Assembly: GCA_944322885.1 (NCBI GenBank)
Contig: CALUQH010000032.1
Location: 1 to 64,000 of the forward strand
Origin: Candidatus Gastranaerophilales bacterium
GTDB lineage: Bacteria > Cyanobacteriota > Vampirovibrionia > Gastranaerophilales > Gastranaerophilaceae
Direction: 5' to 3'
Length of the DNA: 64,000 nucleotides
Every line of letters starts with the position of its first letter. Position 1 is the first letter of the stretch. Under the pieces are notes generated by a model that saw only the letters and a program-made list of their open reading frames with translations, did no database searches and was not told the DNA's origin. This document shows positions 40,945-49,435 of the stretch, one piece after another. The position numbers and the translations under genes were made by a program.

Positions 40945-41788
40945 AAAATATCCATTTTTAATGAAGTATTTTAACAGCGGGATATCTTCACAAGACCGCA
41001 AAATTTCGCATTGTATTCTCTTCTACGGCTCAGATATTCAGGCGCAATATGAGCTGGCACTCGAGATTGCAAGAATGTTAAATTGCACCGGAGACCATAC
41101 TAAAACCTGCCAGTGCCTTAATTGCAAATGGATAAGAGAAAACAATCATCCTGCAGTTTTGACCATTTCTAAAGTTGACAACAAACCTTCTGATGATACA
41201 TCAAAAACGGTTATTTCAATTGATCAGGCAAGGATGATAAAAAATGATTTGCTTGTAACATCTGACTACCATAGGGTCCTAATCTTCTGTGACAGAGATA
41301 AAGAAGGTAATATTCAAGGACTTAATCAGCTTAATTTTCAGGCGGATGCGGCAAATGCCCTATTAAAAACTTTTGAAGAACCGCCGTCAAACACAACTTT
41401 TTTCTTTTTGACAAAGGATAAATCAGATATGATTACGACTGTTGTGTCACGCGCCCAGTGTTTTTATGTTCCTTCAATGAAAGATGAGGATAGAGATTTT
41501 TCATTAGTAAAAGATGCAATGGACGGATATCTGGAACTTGAACGCGGAGAAGTTCTCGATTTTAACGAAAAAATTCTGGAGCTTGCAAGAGAAAATGAAC
41601 CTGACATTGTATTTACCCAAATGCAAAATTATATTGAGGCTCTTTTAAAATCTAATCTTGATAATTTACCGTTGAAGGTAAAATTGATTTCTGACATAAA
41701 AGCTGTAGAAACAGCAAAACAAGAACACCGTCTGAATATAAATATTCAAACAATAGTAGAAACATTGAGTTTCAAGTTAATACGCTAA
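40928..41788 (+). CDS. holB: DNA polymerase III delta' subunit
   Basis: A 286-residue clamp-loader stator. It lacks a working P-loop (FYGSDIQAQYELAL), as delta' proteins do. It has a Zn-binding set (CTGDHTKTCQCLNC), ADAANALLKTFEEPP (sensor and Walker B region) and the SRC motif as VVSRAQC. AGAGGTGGAAA precedes the ATG at 40928, inside the end of holA; the frame itself extends further upstream but without such a site. Confidence 0.92.
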   Translation: MHSLDEKYPFLMKYFNSGISSQDRKISHCILFYGSDIQAQYELALEIARMLNCTGDHTKTCQCLNCKWIRENNHPAVLTISKVDNKPSDDTSKTVISIDQARMIKNDLLVTSDYHRVLIFCDRDKEGNIQGLNQLNFQADAANALLKTFEEPPSNTTFFFLTKDKSDMITTVVSRAQCFYVPSMKDEDRDFSLVKDAMDGYLELERGEVLDFNEKILELARENEPDIVFTQMQNYIEALLKSNLDNLPLKVKLISDIKAVETAKQEHRLNINIQTIVETLSFKLIR

Positions 41789-42127
41789 CTAAACATTGCT
41801 CATATATTTTTGAGCTTGCTGTTTCAATTTTTCCTGTTTTGCCATTTTTTTCAGGAGTTTTTCTTCAGGTGTTTTTATTCTAAACAGATTTAAAAACCAT
41901 ACTTTTGCCATTCGCAGGCCTGCTTTAGAAAACAAAGGAGCCTTAACAGACGGCGCTGATATATTTTTTGATAGTTCAAAATTATCCACAGCTAATTTAG
42001 CGTATTCTTTTATTGCATGTTTAAATCCCTTGTAATCGCCGGTTACTGCAGAAAAAACGCTGTCGGATTTTAATTGTGCAATTCTTTTTGCAACAGGTGA
42101 TGTAATATCAGGCGAAACTTTTATCAT
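41789..42127 (-). CDS. Hypothetical small basic protein
   Basis: A 112-residue protein beginning MIKVSPDITSPVAKRIAQ. It is helical and lysine-rich, with a hydrophobic short segment (AKVWFLNLFRI) and a Lys/Gln coiled-coil tail. AAGGAG lies 5 bases before the ATG. It lies 12 bases after the GNAT gene, so it ends the lpxA-aminopeptidase-GNAT run. Its N-terminal pattern resembles the small proteins at 50011 (MKLSPDFSG) and 26792. Function unknown. Confidence 0.65.
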   Translation of the reverse strand: MIKVSPDITSPVAKRIAQLKSDSVFSAVTGDYKGFKHAIKEYAKLAVDNFELSKNISAPSVKAPLFSKAGLRMAKVWFLNLFRIKTPEEKLLKKMAKQEKLKQQAQKYMSNV

Positions 42128-42138
42128 AATTACTCCTT

Positions 42139-42714
42139 TTAAATTTCTTTTTTAAAGATTAATGTATTTATATTTTTGTTATTTACATTACATTCAATTT
42201 CTTTAACAAGCGTGAATTTATTTTTTTGATAGTAGTCAAAATCACAGGTTGTATCAGTCCAGAGATAAATATTTTTTATATCTCTTTCTTTTGCGGTTTC
42301 AATGAGTTTAGACAGAAGCATTCTACCTCCGCCTTTTTGTGTGCTGATAAAAAGCCCCATCATCAAATCATCATCACCCATCGCGTTTTTAACTTCTCTA
42401 CCCGTATTTTCAACATAGTCAAGCAGATTGAGAGCAATTATTCTGTCATTATCTGACAGGTCTTTAATTTTTGTTTTAAAATTTTCAACACTACCGTTTT
42501 TATCAGTTTTTAATGAGGCAAAAACAAGCCCTTTAAGCCCGTTTTCATCAAGAGCAAAAGAAAATGTATTATTCAAATAATAGTATTCAAGCGTAAAATC
42601 ATAGATAAGTTTTTGAAGCTCGCAGCTTTCTTTTTCATACAAATCCCCCCAGACAAGATGAGAAATTTTAGAAGCTCCTTCAACATCATTATCAGTAAAA
42701 TTTCTGACTATCAT
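42139..42714 (-). CDS. GNAT-family N-acetyltransferase
   Basis: A 191-residue acetyltransferase. The acetyl-CoA-binding motif A is in GLFISTQKGGGRMLLSKLIETAKERDIKNIYLWTD (Q/R-x-x-G-x-G/A region slightly altered), and motif B is in CDFDYYQKNKFTLVKEIE. It is cytosolic. The ATG overlaps the stop of the M29 aminopeptidase gene by 4 bases (ATGA), giving coupling. Acceptor substrate unknown; amines, peptides or antibiotics are all possible. Confidence 0.85.
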   Translation of the reverse strand: MIVRNFTDNDVEGASKISHLVWGDLYEKESCELQKLIYDFTLEYYYLNNTFSFALDENGLKGLVFASLKTDKNGSVENFKTKIKDLSDNDRIIALNLLDYVENTGREVKNAMGDDDLMMGLFISTQKGGGRMLLSKLIETAKERDIKNIYLWTDTTCDFDYYQKNKFTLVKEIECNVNNKNINTLIFKKEI

Positions 42715-43832
42715 ATGATAAACTTCCCGTTTTCATAGATAAGTTTGTCATCGGCATAAATTTTTCCGCCGGCATTTTCATCAGACGGCTTCATATTTTT
42801 AATCATATCCCAGTGGACGCCAGAAACGTTCTTACCGCCTGTTTCCGGATAAGAAGCCCCGACTGCCATATGAATTGCTCCGCCGATTTTTTCATCAAAA
42901 AGAATATTGCCTGTAATCTCCTGAATTTCGTCATTTGTACCGATTGCAATTTCACCGATACCTTTTGAACCTTCATCAGTATTCAGCATTGCTTCAAGAA
43001 AATCACGTCCGGTTTCTGCGTCAAATTTTACTATCTGTCCCTTTTCAATCCACAGATGAACTCCTGTTGCGGAATTTCCGCGGTAGTTTTGAGGGAAATC
43101 AAAATATATTTCACCGTTAATATCATCTTCAACTGGTGATGTGAAAACTTCACCGTCAGGATAGTTATTAAGGCCTGAGCAGCTAATCCATTTTCTACCC
43201 TCAACACCAAAAGTTATATCCGTTTTCTCGCCGACAATGCGTAATTTTTTCACACCGTTTAAATAATCTGCCCATTTTGTCTGTTTTTCATCAAGTTCTT
43301 TAAGTTTGGCAACAGGATCGTCCAAATTCAGGTAGCAGGAATTAAATAAAAATTCCGAATATTCATCAAAAGACATTTTTGCTTCCTGTGCAAGCGCATG
43401 TGTCGGAACATCCGCTATAACCCATTTTGCTTCTCCTTTTGCAGATCTGTCCATAAGAAGTTTTGATAATCCTTGAGATGCTTTTGAACGTCTTGCAAGC
43501 TTTGATAAATCTGCACGCGCCATATTTTTTGTATTCATAGGTGCACCGATTGAAATAAATTTGTCTATTTTTTCGTATTCAAGCTCAATAATGGGGTCGA
43601 TATAATCTAGCTGTTCATCAGATGCATATTTTATAAAAATATCAGACATATCTTCAAACGAAGTTCTCAAAATCGGATGCGCTCCTTTTTGAATAACACG
43701 CTTATAAACAGCCTTAACAAGATCTTTTGCATAAATACTTGTTGCCCTAATTTGAACAAGGTCGCCTTTTTGAACATTTGTCGAATAATCAACAAGAACT
43801 TCTGCGTATTTTTCCCAGATTGTTTTTTGCAT
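42711..43832 (-). CDS. M29-family aminopeptidase
   Basis: A 373-residue metallopeptidase of the thermophilic-aminopeptidase (M29/AmpS/PepS) family, which removes N-terminal residues from peptides with two metal ions. Family segments: VDYSTNVQKGDLVQIRA, VFTSPVEDDINGEIYFDFP, DEGSKGIGEIAIGTN (metal-binding Glu), HMAVGASYPETGG and SGVHWDMI (His and Asp). AGGAGAAACC lies before the ATG at 43832, so the longer frame from 43877 is not used. It stands between lpxA (72 bases upstream) and the GNAT gene. Confidence 0.9.
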   Translation of the reverse strand: MQKTIWEKYAEVLVDYSTNVQKGDLVQIRATSIYAKDLVKAVYKRVIQKGAHPILRTSFEDMSDIFIKYASDEQLDYIDPIIELEYEKIDKFISIGAPMNTKNMARADLSKLARRSKASQGLSKLLMDRSAKGEAKWVIADVPTHALAQEAKMSFDEYSEFLFNSCYLNLDDPVAKLKELDEKQTKWADYLNGVKKLRIVGEKTDITFGVEGRKWISCSGLNNYPDGEVFTSPVEDDINGEIYFDFPQNYRGNSATGVHLWIEKGQIVKFDAETGRDFLEAMLNTDEGSKGIGEIAIGTNDEIQEITGNILFDEKIGGAIHMAVGASYPETGGKNVSGVHWDMIKNMKPSDENAGGKIYADDKLIYENGKFII

Positions 43833-43904
43833 GGTTTCTCCTATAAACAGATTTATCCGTAATGGTGCATCTAGCAAAACGATGCGAGGGCAAAGAATTT
43901 TTTG

Positions 43905-44708
43905 CTACGCTTCTAATGATTCATGACCTGACTTATGGGTTTTTAAAAGCACCCCGCGTTTAGACGTCTGGATAAATTCAATCATTTTTTCAATATACTC
44001 ATTCATCGGAATTTCAGCTTTAATTTTTTCGATAGCCTGAGTTGTGTTATATTCATCTGAAATCAAAAGTTTAAATGCTTCATTAGTAGCAGTTCTGATT
44101 TCCTGAGAAACGCCGCGTCTTTTCATAGCAATAACATTCAAGCCGCGCGGAACGGGCGGTCTGCCTTCGCCCTTTGAATACGGCAAAATATCCTGACGGG
44201 AAGCAGAGAAACCGCTTATAATTGCCATATCACCTATTCTTATATTTTGATGGAATACACTCATACCGCCGACAAATGCGCCGAAGCCTACATGAACATG
44301 CCCGCCTAAAGTTACGAGATTTGCTAAGATTACCTCATCTGCAAGAACACAGTTATGAGCGACATGAGAGCCAACCATGAGCAAGCATTTTTTACCTATT
44401 CTTGTTGTAAAATCTCCGCAAGCAGCACCTCTGTGAACAGTTACATTTTCTTTTATAATTGTTCCGTCACCGATAACAACTTTTGTAGGTTCACCCTTGT
44501 AGCCCAAATCCTGAGGTTCGGACCCTATTGTTGCAAATGGAGAAATCGTACAGTCATCCCCGATTTCTGCAAATTCAATATGAGCATTTGAAATTACTCT
44601 TGTTCTGTGCCCTATTGTAACATTTTCACCTATAACAACATATGGTCCTATTATTGCGTCATCTGCGATTTTTGCTGACGGATGAATAATTGCGGTTTTG
44701 TCTATCAT
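43905..44708 (-). CDS. lpxA: UDP-N-acetylglucosamine O-acyltransferase
   Basis: A 267-residue left-handed beta-helix enzyme for the first step of lipid A synthesis (acyl-ACP to UDP-GlcNAc). Hexapeptide repeats run from IHPSAKIADDAIIGPYVVIG to about residue 185. HVAHNCVL holds the catalytic His, and the C-terminal helical domain ends it. The 65-bp tandem leader repeat runs up to the ATG and supplies the AAAGAGGG ribosome-binding site. Unusually, it is separated from fabZ-lpxC-lpxD by a 1.6-kb unknown gene and the repeats; lpxB is not in the window. Confidence 0.96.
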   Translation of the reverse strand: MIDKTAIIHPSAKIADDAIIGPYVVIGENVTIGHRTRVISNAHIEFAEIGDDCTISPFATIGSEPQDLGYKGEPTKVVIGDGTIIKENVTVHRGAACGDFTTRIGKKCLLMVGSHVAHNCVLADEVILANLVTLGGHVHVGFGAFVGGMSVFHQNIRIGDMAIISGFSASRQDILPYSKGEGRPPVPRGLNVIAMKRRGVSQEIRTATNEAFKLLISDEYNTTQAIEKIKAEIPMNEYIEKMIEFIQTSKRGVLLKTHKSGHESLEA

Positions 44709-44715
44709 CTTTTTT

Positions 44716-44862
44716 GCCCTCTTTGTCGATTTTTGTGATACTTATTATTTTTTTGTCAGAGGCTTCGCCTCCGCTTTTTTGCCCTCTTTGTCGATTTTTG
44801 TATTACTTGTTATTATATTGTCAGCGGCTTTGCCTCCGCTTTTTTGCCCTCTTTATCGATTT
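44716..44862 (-). repeat. 65-bp tandem leader repeat upstream of lpxA
   Basis: Units start at 44716, 44781 and 44846, a period of exactly 65. The first two are full; the third keeps only about 17 bases before it diverges. Read on the coding strand, each unit has GGAGGCGAAGCCTC (a hairpin covering a perfect GGAGG), a GAC-AAAA stretch and then CGACAAAGAGGGCAAAAAAG, which in the last unit is the ribosome-binding site of lpxA. The units are homologous to the repeat at 34464-34628. Confidence 0.87.
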
Positions 44863-44977
44863 TGTTGGTTTTTTAGAGTTTTTGCCGGTCGTTCACGGAG
44901 GTTAGCTCCCGTTTTTCCTCTCTTTTACCATTAAATCAATTATAGTACAAATCCGCGTTGGTCACAAAATTTTTATA

Positions 44978-46576
44978 TTATTTTAATATGAAATCATGAT
45001 GAACACTGCTTGCGAGTTCAAAAGCATCATCAAGAGCTTTATTTACTATATTTACAAGTTCTGCGCATCTGCTCTGGGCAGCATAAGCCGCTAAACTTAC
45101 AAAATCCTGCTGTGCTTCTTCTGTGTATTGAACTTTGTAACTTTTTCCGTCTTTTGCAATATTATTTTTAACGGTATATGCTGCAAGGGATAACAGTTCA
45201 TCAAAAGCTTTATTTTTCTTTTGAGGTTTGTAATCTTTCAAAGTCCCGACAATATTCAATACCGCAATCTGGTATGTATCTGCCATTACATTATTTATAC
45301 CGTTAATATCTGTATATTTTGTACATATTTCATTAGCAGTTTCGTCTATTGAACTTTCATGTGTATAGGGATTAAATACAGTATCATTATTTAAAGTTCC
45401 AGGTTTCATTCCTGCTTTTTGTTCAATAAATCTTGTTAGCTGCGTCGGTGTTGATCTTAAGGTGAAAAATGTTTCATTTTCTTCTTTAACTTTTCTCCAC
45501 GCATATTTCATGTTTTTTGAAAAAGCTTTACGTGCCCAATCATTCAAGCCCCAGAATGCCTTCATAGCGTCAGATTGCTCTTTTTTGAGTGTTTCAGGAG
45601 ATAATTCCGGATCAAATACCTCGACTTTACGTCCTTTTAAAAATTTTGACAAAGCACCTTTGATTCTGTCTGAGGGAGGAAGATTCCAGGCTTTCTTTAA
45701 AACACGAGATAATTCATCTGATTTTTCAGGGTTTTGTCTATAAAACTCTTTCTGTCTTTCAGACATTTCATAAATTCTTTCAGGATTTTCCTGATAGTAT
45801 CTTTTTAAAGCCTCTGATATTCTCCGTTTGTGCTCTTCAGAGAGAGGTCCGCGTTTAATATATACGGGTTCACCCTGTTCTAATTGAGCTTTTCTATCCA
45901 AAGAGGCAAGACGTTTTTCTGTCATCTCTTTCATTAAGCGTTCATTATATTCAGGATCAGAAATCTTTAAAATATGGCCGTAATCTCTGCTTGCAGTCGG
46001 AATGTTGAGTTTTTTCATTGTATGGTACAAATCTTGCCCGTCAGCGTATCTTTTAAGGTCGTTTGTTGAAAAACCTTCACCCCAGTATAATTTTATTAAC
46101 TGAACAGTTAAATCTTCATCATTGTCAAAATATTCAAGTTCTCCTTTACGGAATTTATCTATAACTGAACCGGCGCTTGTTTTTACTTCTTTTGAGACAA
46201 TCGCAGCGTTAAACTCCGGAAATCTTTTTTTTATTTCATTTAAACTAAAACATTCTTTCAGACCGGCAAAATATTTTTTGTGAATACCTATCAGAGTTTC
46301 TTTTGCTTTATTACCCTCTTCAAGAACCATTCCAGCCCATTCTCTTATATTCGGCGGGTATATAGAAGAATTTTTTTCAGCAAGTTTGTCAAGCTGTTTA
46401 ACAGTTTGGGTCAAATCAAGGCTGTAACCGCCTGTAAATGCCAAATACTGTGCGGTTGTCGGGAGTTGTGTATTTGTCATTTCAGCTGGCTGTCCTGATT
46501 GAACGGGTTGGGATGTATATTTATAAGTATTTAATTTAGGGGTAATATTATAATTTTGTAAACTATTTATTCTCAT
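44978..46576 (-). CDS. Large unknown protein with NUMOD3-like helical motifs
   Basis: A 532-residue cytoplasmic protein. The N-terminus (MRINSLQNYNITPKLNTYKYTS...) is disordered and leads to LAFTGGYSLDLTQTVKQLDKLAEK. In the middle, GPLSEEHKRRISEALKRYYQENPERIYEMSERQKEFYRQNPEKSDELSRVLKKAW reads as tandem NUMOD3-like DNA-binding helices, found otherwise next to homing-endonuclease domains. No nuclease domain is visible. The C-terminal third is helical. GGAG lies 7 bases before the ATG. It separates fabZ from lpxA. I infer a nucleic-acid-binding role from the helices only. Confidence 0.65.
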   Translation of the reverse strand: MRINSLQNYNITPKLNTYKYTSQPVQSGQPAEMTNTQLPTTAQYLAFTGGYSLDLTQTVKQLDKLAEKNSSIYPPNIREWAGMVLEEGNKAKETLIGIHKKYFAGLKECFSLNEIKKRFPEFNAAIVSKEVKTSAGSVIDKFRKGELEYFDNDEDLTVQLIKLYWGEGFSTNDLKRYADGQDLYHTMKKLNIPTASRDYGHILKISDPEYNERLMKEMTEKRLASLDRKAQLEQGEPVYIKRGPLSEEHKRRISEALKRYYQENPERIYEMSERQKEFYRQNPEKSDELSRVLKKAWNLPPSDRIKGALSKFLKGRKVEVFDPELSPETLKKEQSDAMKAFWGLNDWARKAFSKNMKYAWRKVKEENETFFTLRSTPTQLTRFIEQKAGMKPGTLNNDTVFNPYTHESSIDETANEICTKYTDINGINNVMADTYQIAVLNIVGTLKDYKPQKKNKAFDELLSLAAYTVKNNIAKDGKSYKVQYTEEAQQDFVSLAAYAAQSRCAELVNIVNKALDDAFELASSVHHDFILK

Positions 46577-46625
46577 TTTTTGATCTCCGAACTATATAAA
46601 TCTTGTAAAAAATTTTTTTGACAAT

Positions 46626-46660
46626 AAAAAAGTAAATCGTTACATTCGATTTACTTTTTT
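46626..46660 (-). terminator. Intrinsic terminator after fabZ
   Basis: AAAAAGTAAATCG / CGATTTACTTTTTT stem-loop, symmetrical enough to work in both directions. It ends the lpxD-lpxC-fabZ message before the 532-residue gene. Confidence 0.85.
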
Positions 46661-46680
46661 ATATAAAAATTAAAATAAAT

Positions 46681-47133
46681 TTATTTTAAAGCAAAAGTCA
46701 TATCTGCTTCTACGCAGACTTTGCCGTCAACTTTACCGACACCGTGAGCTTTGCATACAGGGCCTTTAACTTTTGTAAGTTCTACTTCCATTTCAAACTT
46801 GTCGCCGGGTCTTACGATATTTTTAAATCTTACGCCGTCAACTCCTGCATATAAAGTCAATTTACCTGCGAATTCCGGCATTGTCATCAAGATAGGAGCC
46901 GAGCACTGTGCCATAGCTTCTAATTGCAATACACCGGGCATAATCGGGTTGTTTGGGAAGTGCCCCTGGAAAAATTCTTCATTCATTGTTAAATTTTTGT
47001 ATCCTTTGGCACTTTTTCCGGGGATACATTCAGTAATTCTGTCAACTAATAAAAACGGATATCTGTGAGGAATCATTTTCATAATATCCATAATGTCAAA
47101 GCTTAATACTTCTGTTTTAGTTTCTTCTGTCAT
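46681..47133 (-). CDS. fabZ: 3-hydroxyacyl-ACP dehydratase FabZ
   Basis: A 150-residue hot-dog-fold enzyme of fatty acid elongation. Marks: MKMIPHRYPFLLVDRI (catalytic His), KNLTMNEEFFQGHFPNNPIMPGVLQLEAMAQ (catalytic Glu region). AAGGAGAGAAAA precedes the ATG. It follows lpxC by 10 bases, the usual lipid A/fatty acid operon arrangement, which balances use of 3-hydroxyacyl-ACP. Confidence 0.97.
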   Translation of the reverse strand: MTEETKTEVLSFDIMDIMKMIPHRYPFLLVDRITECIPGKSAKGYKNLTMNEEFFQGHFPNNPIMPGVLQLEAMAQCSAPILMTMPEFAGKLTLYAGVDGVRFKNIVRPGDKFEMEVELTKVKGPVCKAHGVGKVDGKVCVEADMTFALK

Positions 47134-47143
47134 TTTTCTCTCC

Positions 47144-47962
47144 TTATTTACATTCTATTAATTTATCTTTTAAAATTTTCGCAGTTTTTAAGTGAACTGC
47201 ATGACCAGCCTCTTTTACTAAAATCTGGCATTTTAAATTCAGAGGGTTAACACCTGTCAGATATAAATCTCCGATTAAATCTAAAATTTTATGTTTTATA
47301 GGTTCATTTTCAGAGCGAAGCTCAGATGTGTAACCTTTATCCTGAAGCCCTAATGTATTTTCTATATTTACTCCCTGAGCAAAACCGAGCATCTGAAATT
47401 TTCTCAAATCCTTATAAAAACCGAAGGTTCTTGCCTCAATAATTTCCTGCTTGTTTTTAGGATTATAAGCAACCCAGCGTCTGGTCAGGTCGGGATGATC
47501 GTAATTTACCGCATAAGAAATATACAATTCTTTATCGGGTAAGATGACAAGGCTTGTTTTTCCGTTCAGGTAATAAACAGGCTCCGATACTGTATAATAT
47601 TTAGGTTTTTCAAACAAATGTTTTTCAATTCCTGCTTTTTCAAAAAGCTCAACCCATTTTTTTGAACTTCCGTCAAGTGCAGGAACTTCCATTTCATCCA
47701 TGCAGATATCAATACTGTCAATTCCGCAAAAAGCCAGAGCAGCTGTCAAATGTTCCGTAAGCATTGCTTTTGATTTTTTATTTCCTAAAACAACGCAATG
47801 GTCTGTGGATAATACATTATCAACAGATGCCTCAAACGCCTCTCCGCCATTTACAAAGTACCGTATTTTCCCTGTTTTGGATGGGAAAAAATTAACAGTA
47901 CACGGTTTATTTTTCATCAGACCGTTTCCGGATATTGATATTTCTTTAAGAATTGTGGTCAT
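47144..47962 (-). CDS. lpxC: UDP-3-O-acyl-N-acetylglucosamine deacetylase
   Basis: A 272-residue Zn-dependent deacetylase, the committed step of lipid A synthesis. Marks: ISISGNGLM at the start, TEHLTAALAFCGIDSIDI (Zn His), EVPALDGSSKKWVE, KHKILDLIGDLYLTG (Zn His and Asp) and the catalytic-His region GHAVHLK. The ATG at 47962 overlaps the lpxD stop by 17 bases; a TTG at 47980 is possible but less likely. It is somewhat shorter than the 300-residue proteobacterial enzyme. Confidence 0.94.
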   Translation of the reverse strand: MTTILKEISISGNGLMKNKPCTVNFFPSKTGKIRYFVNGGEAFEASVDNVLSTDHCVVLGNKKSKAMLTEHLTAALAFCGIDSIDICMDEMEVPALDGSSKKWVELFEKAGIEKHLFEKPKYYTVSEPVYYLNGKTSLVILPDKELYISYAVNYDHPDLTRRWVAYNPKNKQEIIEARTFGFYKDLRKFQMLGFAQGVNIENTLGLQDKGYTSELRSENEPIKHKILDLIGDLYLTGVNPLNLKCQILVKEAGHAVHLKTAKILKDKLIECK

Positions 47963-49049
47963 GATTAATGTTGTCCTCAAATTCTTTCAAAAGCGGTTCG
48001 TATTTTCTGAATTTTGCAAAGATTTCCTGAGCATCTTTCATAGTTTTTAATTGTTTTATGAAATCTTTTCTCGGCATAGCAGGTATACCTACTACAATTG
48101 ATTTTTCGGGGAAGGATTTTGTAACCCCTGCTTTTGCCGTAATAATTGTATCCGAGCCGATTTCGATATGATCTGCCAGACCTGCTTGACCTGCAATTGT
48201 GACTCTGTCACCGATTACGCAGCTTCCGGCAATCCCAACCTGTGATACAATGAAACATCCCTTTCCGACTTTACAATTATGACCTATCATAACAAGGTCG
48301 TCAATTTTTGTGTCATCGCCGATTGTTGTATTTTCGATTGTCCCTCTGTCAATTGTTGTATTTGCTCCGATTTCAACATTGTTGCCTATTTCAACTGAAC
48401 CGATTGAAGGGATTTTAAAAATAACCTGTTTTGTAGAAGCTTCTTTAATTTCTCCTTCTTTTCTGGCCTGTTCAATGTTATCGGGATTTTCTGTTACAAA
48501 ACTGAAACCGTCAGCGCCGAGAGAAACGCCGTGATGAAGAATAACATCATTTCCGACTTTTACTCTGTCGCCGATATTAACACCGGGGTGGAAGAAACAA
48601 TTTTTACCAATCACAGCTCCGCCGCCGATATAAGAATTTGCAAGAATTTTTGTATTATCACCGATTACGGCATCATGTGATATTACAACATTCGGACCGA
48701 TTTGAACATTTTCGCCTAATTTAGCAGTTTCATGAACAACAGCTGTCGGATGAACCCCCTTATTTACTTCAGGAGCAGTATAGAACATATTAAGAAGTTT
48801 CATCATAGCAAGTCTTGGTCTTTCAACCTCAATTGTTGTAAGCCCGTCAATTTGAACCCCTAAAGGAACAAGAGCTGCTTTAGCTTTTGATTTTGCAAGG
48901 TTTGCAATTTCTTCTTCCCCGAGCGCAAGTGCAAGGGTATTTTCATCAGAAAGCAAGGGCGGAGCGATTTGAGTAATTTTTACGTCCTGAACTTTTGTCA
49001 GCATACCGCCTGTAATTTGCGTAATTTCTTCTAATGTAAAGGTTTTCAT
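47946..49049 (-). CDS. lpxD: UDP-3-O-acylglucosamine N-acyltransferase
   Basis: A 367-residue third-step enzyme of lipid A synthesis. An N-terminal uridine-binding domain (MKTFTLEEITQITGG...) is followed by about ten hexapeptide coils (GVHPTAVVHETAKLGENVQIGP onward), the catalytic His in LVMIGHNCKVGKG and a C-terminal helix. GAAGGAG precedes the ATG. It overlaps lpxC and follows the small GIY-YIG-like gene by 32 bases. Confidence 0.95.
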   Translation of the reverse strand: MKTFTLEEITQITGGMLTKVQDVKITQIAPPLLSDENTLALALGEEEIANLAKSKAKAALVPLGVQIDGLTTIEVERPRLAMMKLLNMFYTAPEVNKGVHPTAVVHETAKLGENVQIGPNVVISHDAVIGDNTKILANSYIGGGAVIGKNCFFHPGVNIGDRVKVGNDVILHHGVSLGADGFSFVTENPDNIEQARKEGEIKEASTKQVIFKIPSIGSVEIGNNVEIGANTTIDRGTIENTTIGDDTKIDDLVMIGHNCKVGKGCFIVSQVGIAGSCVIGDRVTIAGQAGLADHIEIGSDTIITAKAGVTKSFPEKSIVVGIPAMPRKDFIKQLKTMKDAQEIFAKFRKYEPLLKEFEDNINHDHNS

Positions 49050-49081
49050 ATATCTTCTCCTTCGTATTAAATAAGTTTAAT

Positions 49082-49414
49082 CTATGTTGTCTGATCTATG
49101 TTATTTGATTTTAATGAATCATCCCAGATTTTTAAAATTTCATCATGTAAATCATTCCAATCAGGGTTATTCGAATTTACTACAGATATTAAATCCGCTT
49201 TGTTCATCTGTTCAAGTTCTTTTTTACGAATAATCGCCTCATCGAGTTCTTTATATTTTTCATAATATGCAAGTTTATTTGTGGAAAATTCGTTTTCGTA
49301 AATCTTGCTGATTTGATTTTTAATTTCGTGCATGTGCATTAAAAGATTTGAGGTTACACCTATTATGAAATTTTCATCCGGTTTATTAAACAATATATAA
49401 ACATAAGCGCTCAT
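49082..49414 (-). CDS. Degenerate GIY-YIG domain protein
   Basis: A 110-residue protein. The N-terminal half matches the UPF0213-type GIY-YIG fold (SAYVYILFNKPDENFIIGVTSN, LAYYEKYKELDEAIIRKKEL), but the second motif is IIG instead of YIG, and the catalytic Arg after GVTSNL is replaced (LLMHMHE). Nuclease activity is therefore doubtful. AAAGGAG precedes the ATG. It sits between rfaE2 and lpxD within the leftward run, 21 and 32 bases from its neighbours. Confidence 0.75.
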   Translation of the reverse strand: MSAYVYILFNKPDENFIIGVTSNLLMHMHEIKNQISKIYENEFSTNKLAYYEKYKELDEAIIRKKELEQMNKADLISVVNSNNPDWNDLHDEILKIWDDSLKSNNIDQTT

Positions 49415-49435
49415 AACCCGTTCTCCTTTTAAAAA

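Noticed and set aside
43860-43904. Short GCATC...GATGC inverted repeat between lpxA and the aminopeptidase gene
   Set aside because: Stem of only 5 bp without a T run; too weak to call a terminator or operator.
44716-44862. Possible CRISPR array
   Set aside because: Units are 65 bp with no spacer-repeat alternation and no cas genes; the whole unit is repeated, so it is a tandem leader repeat.
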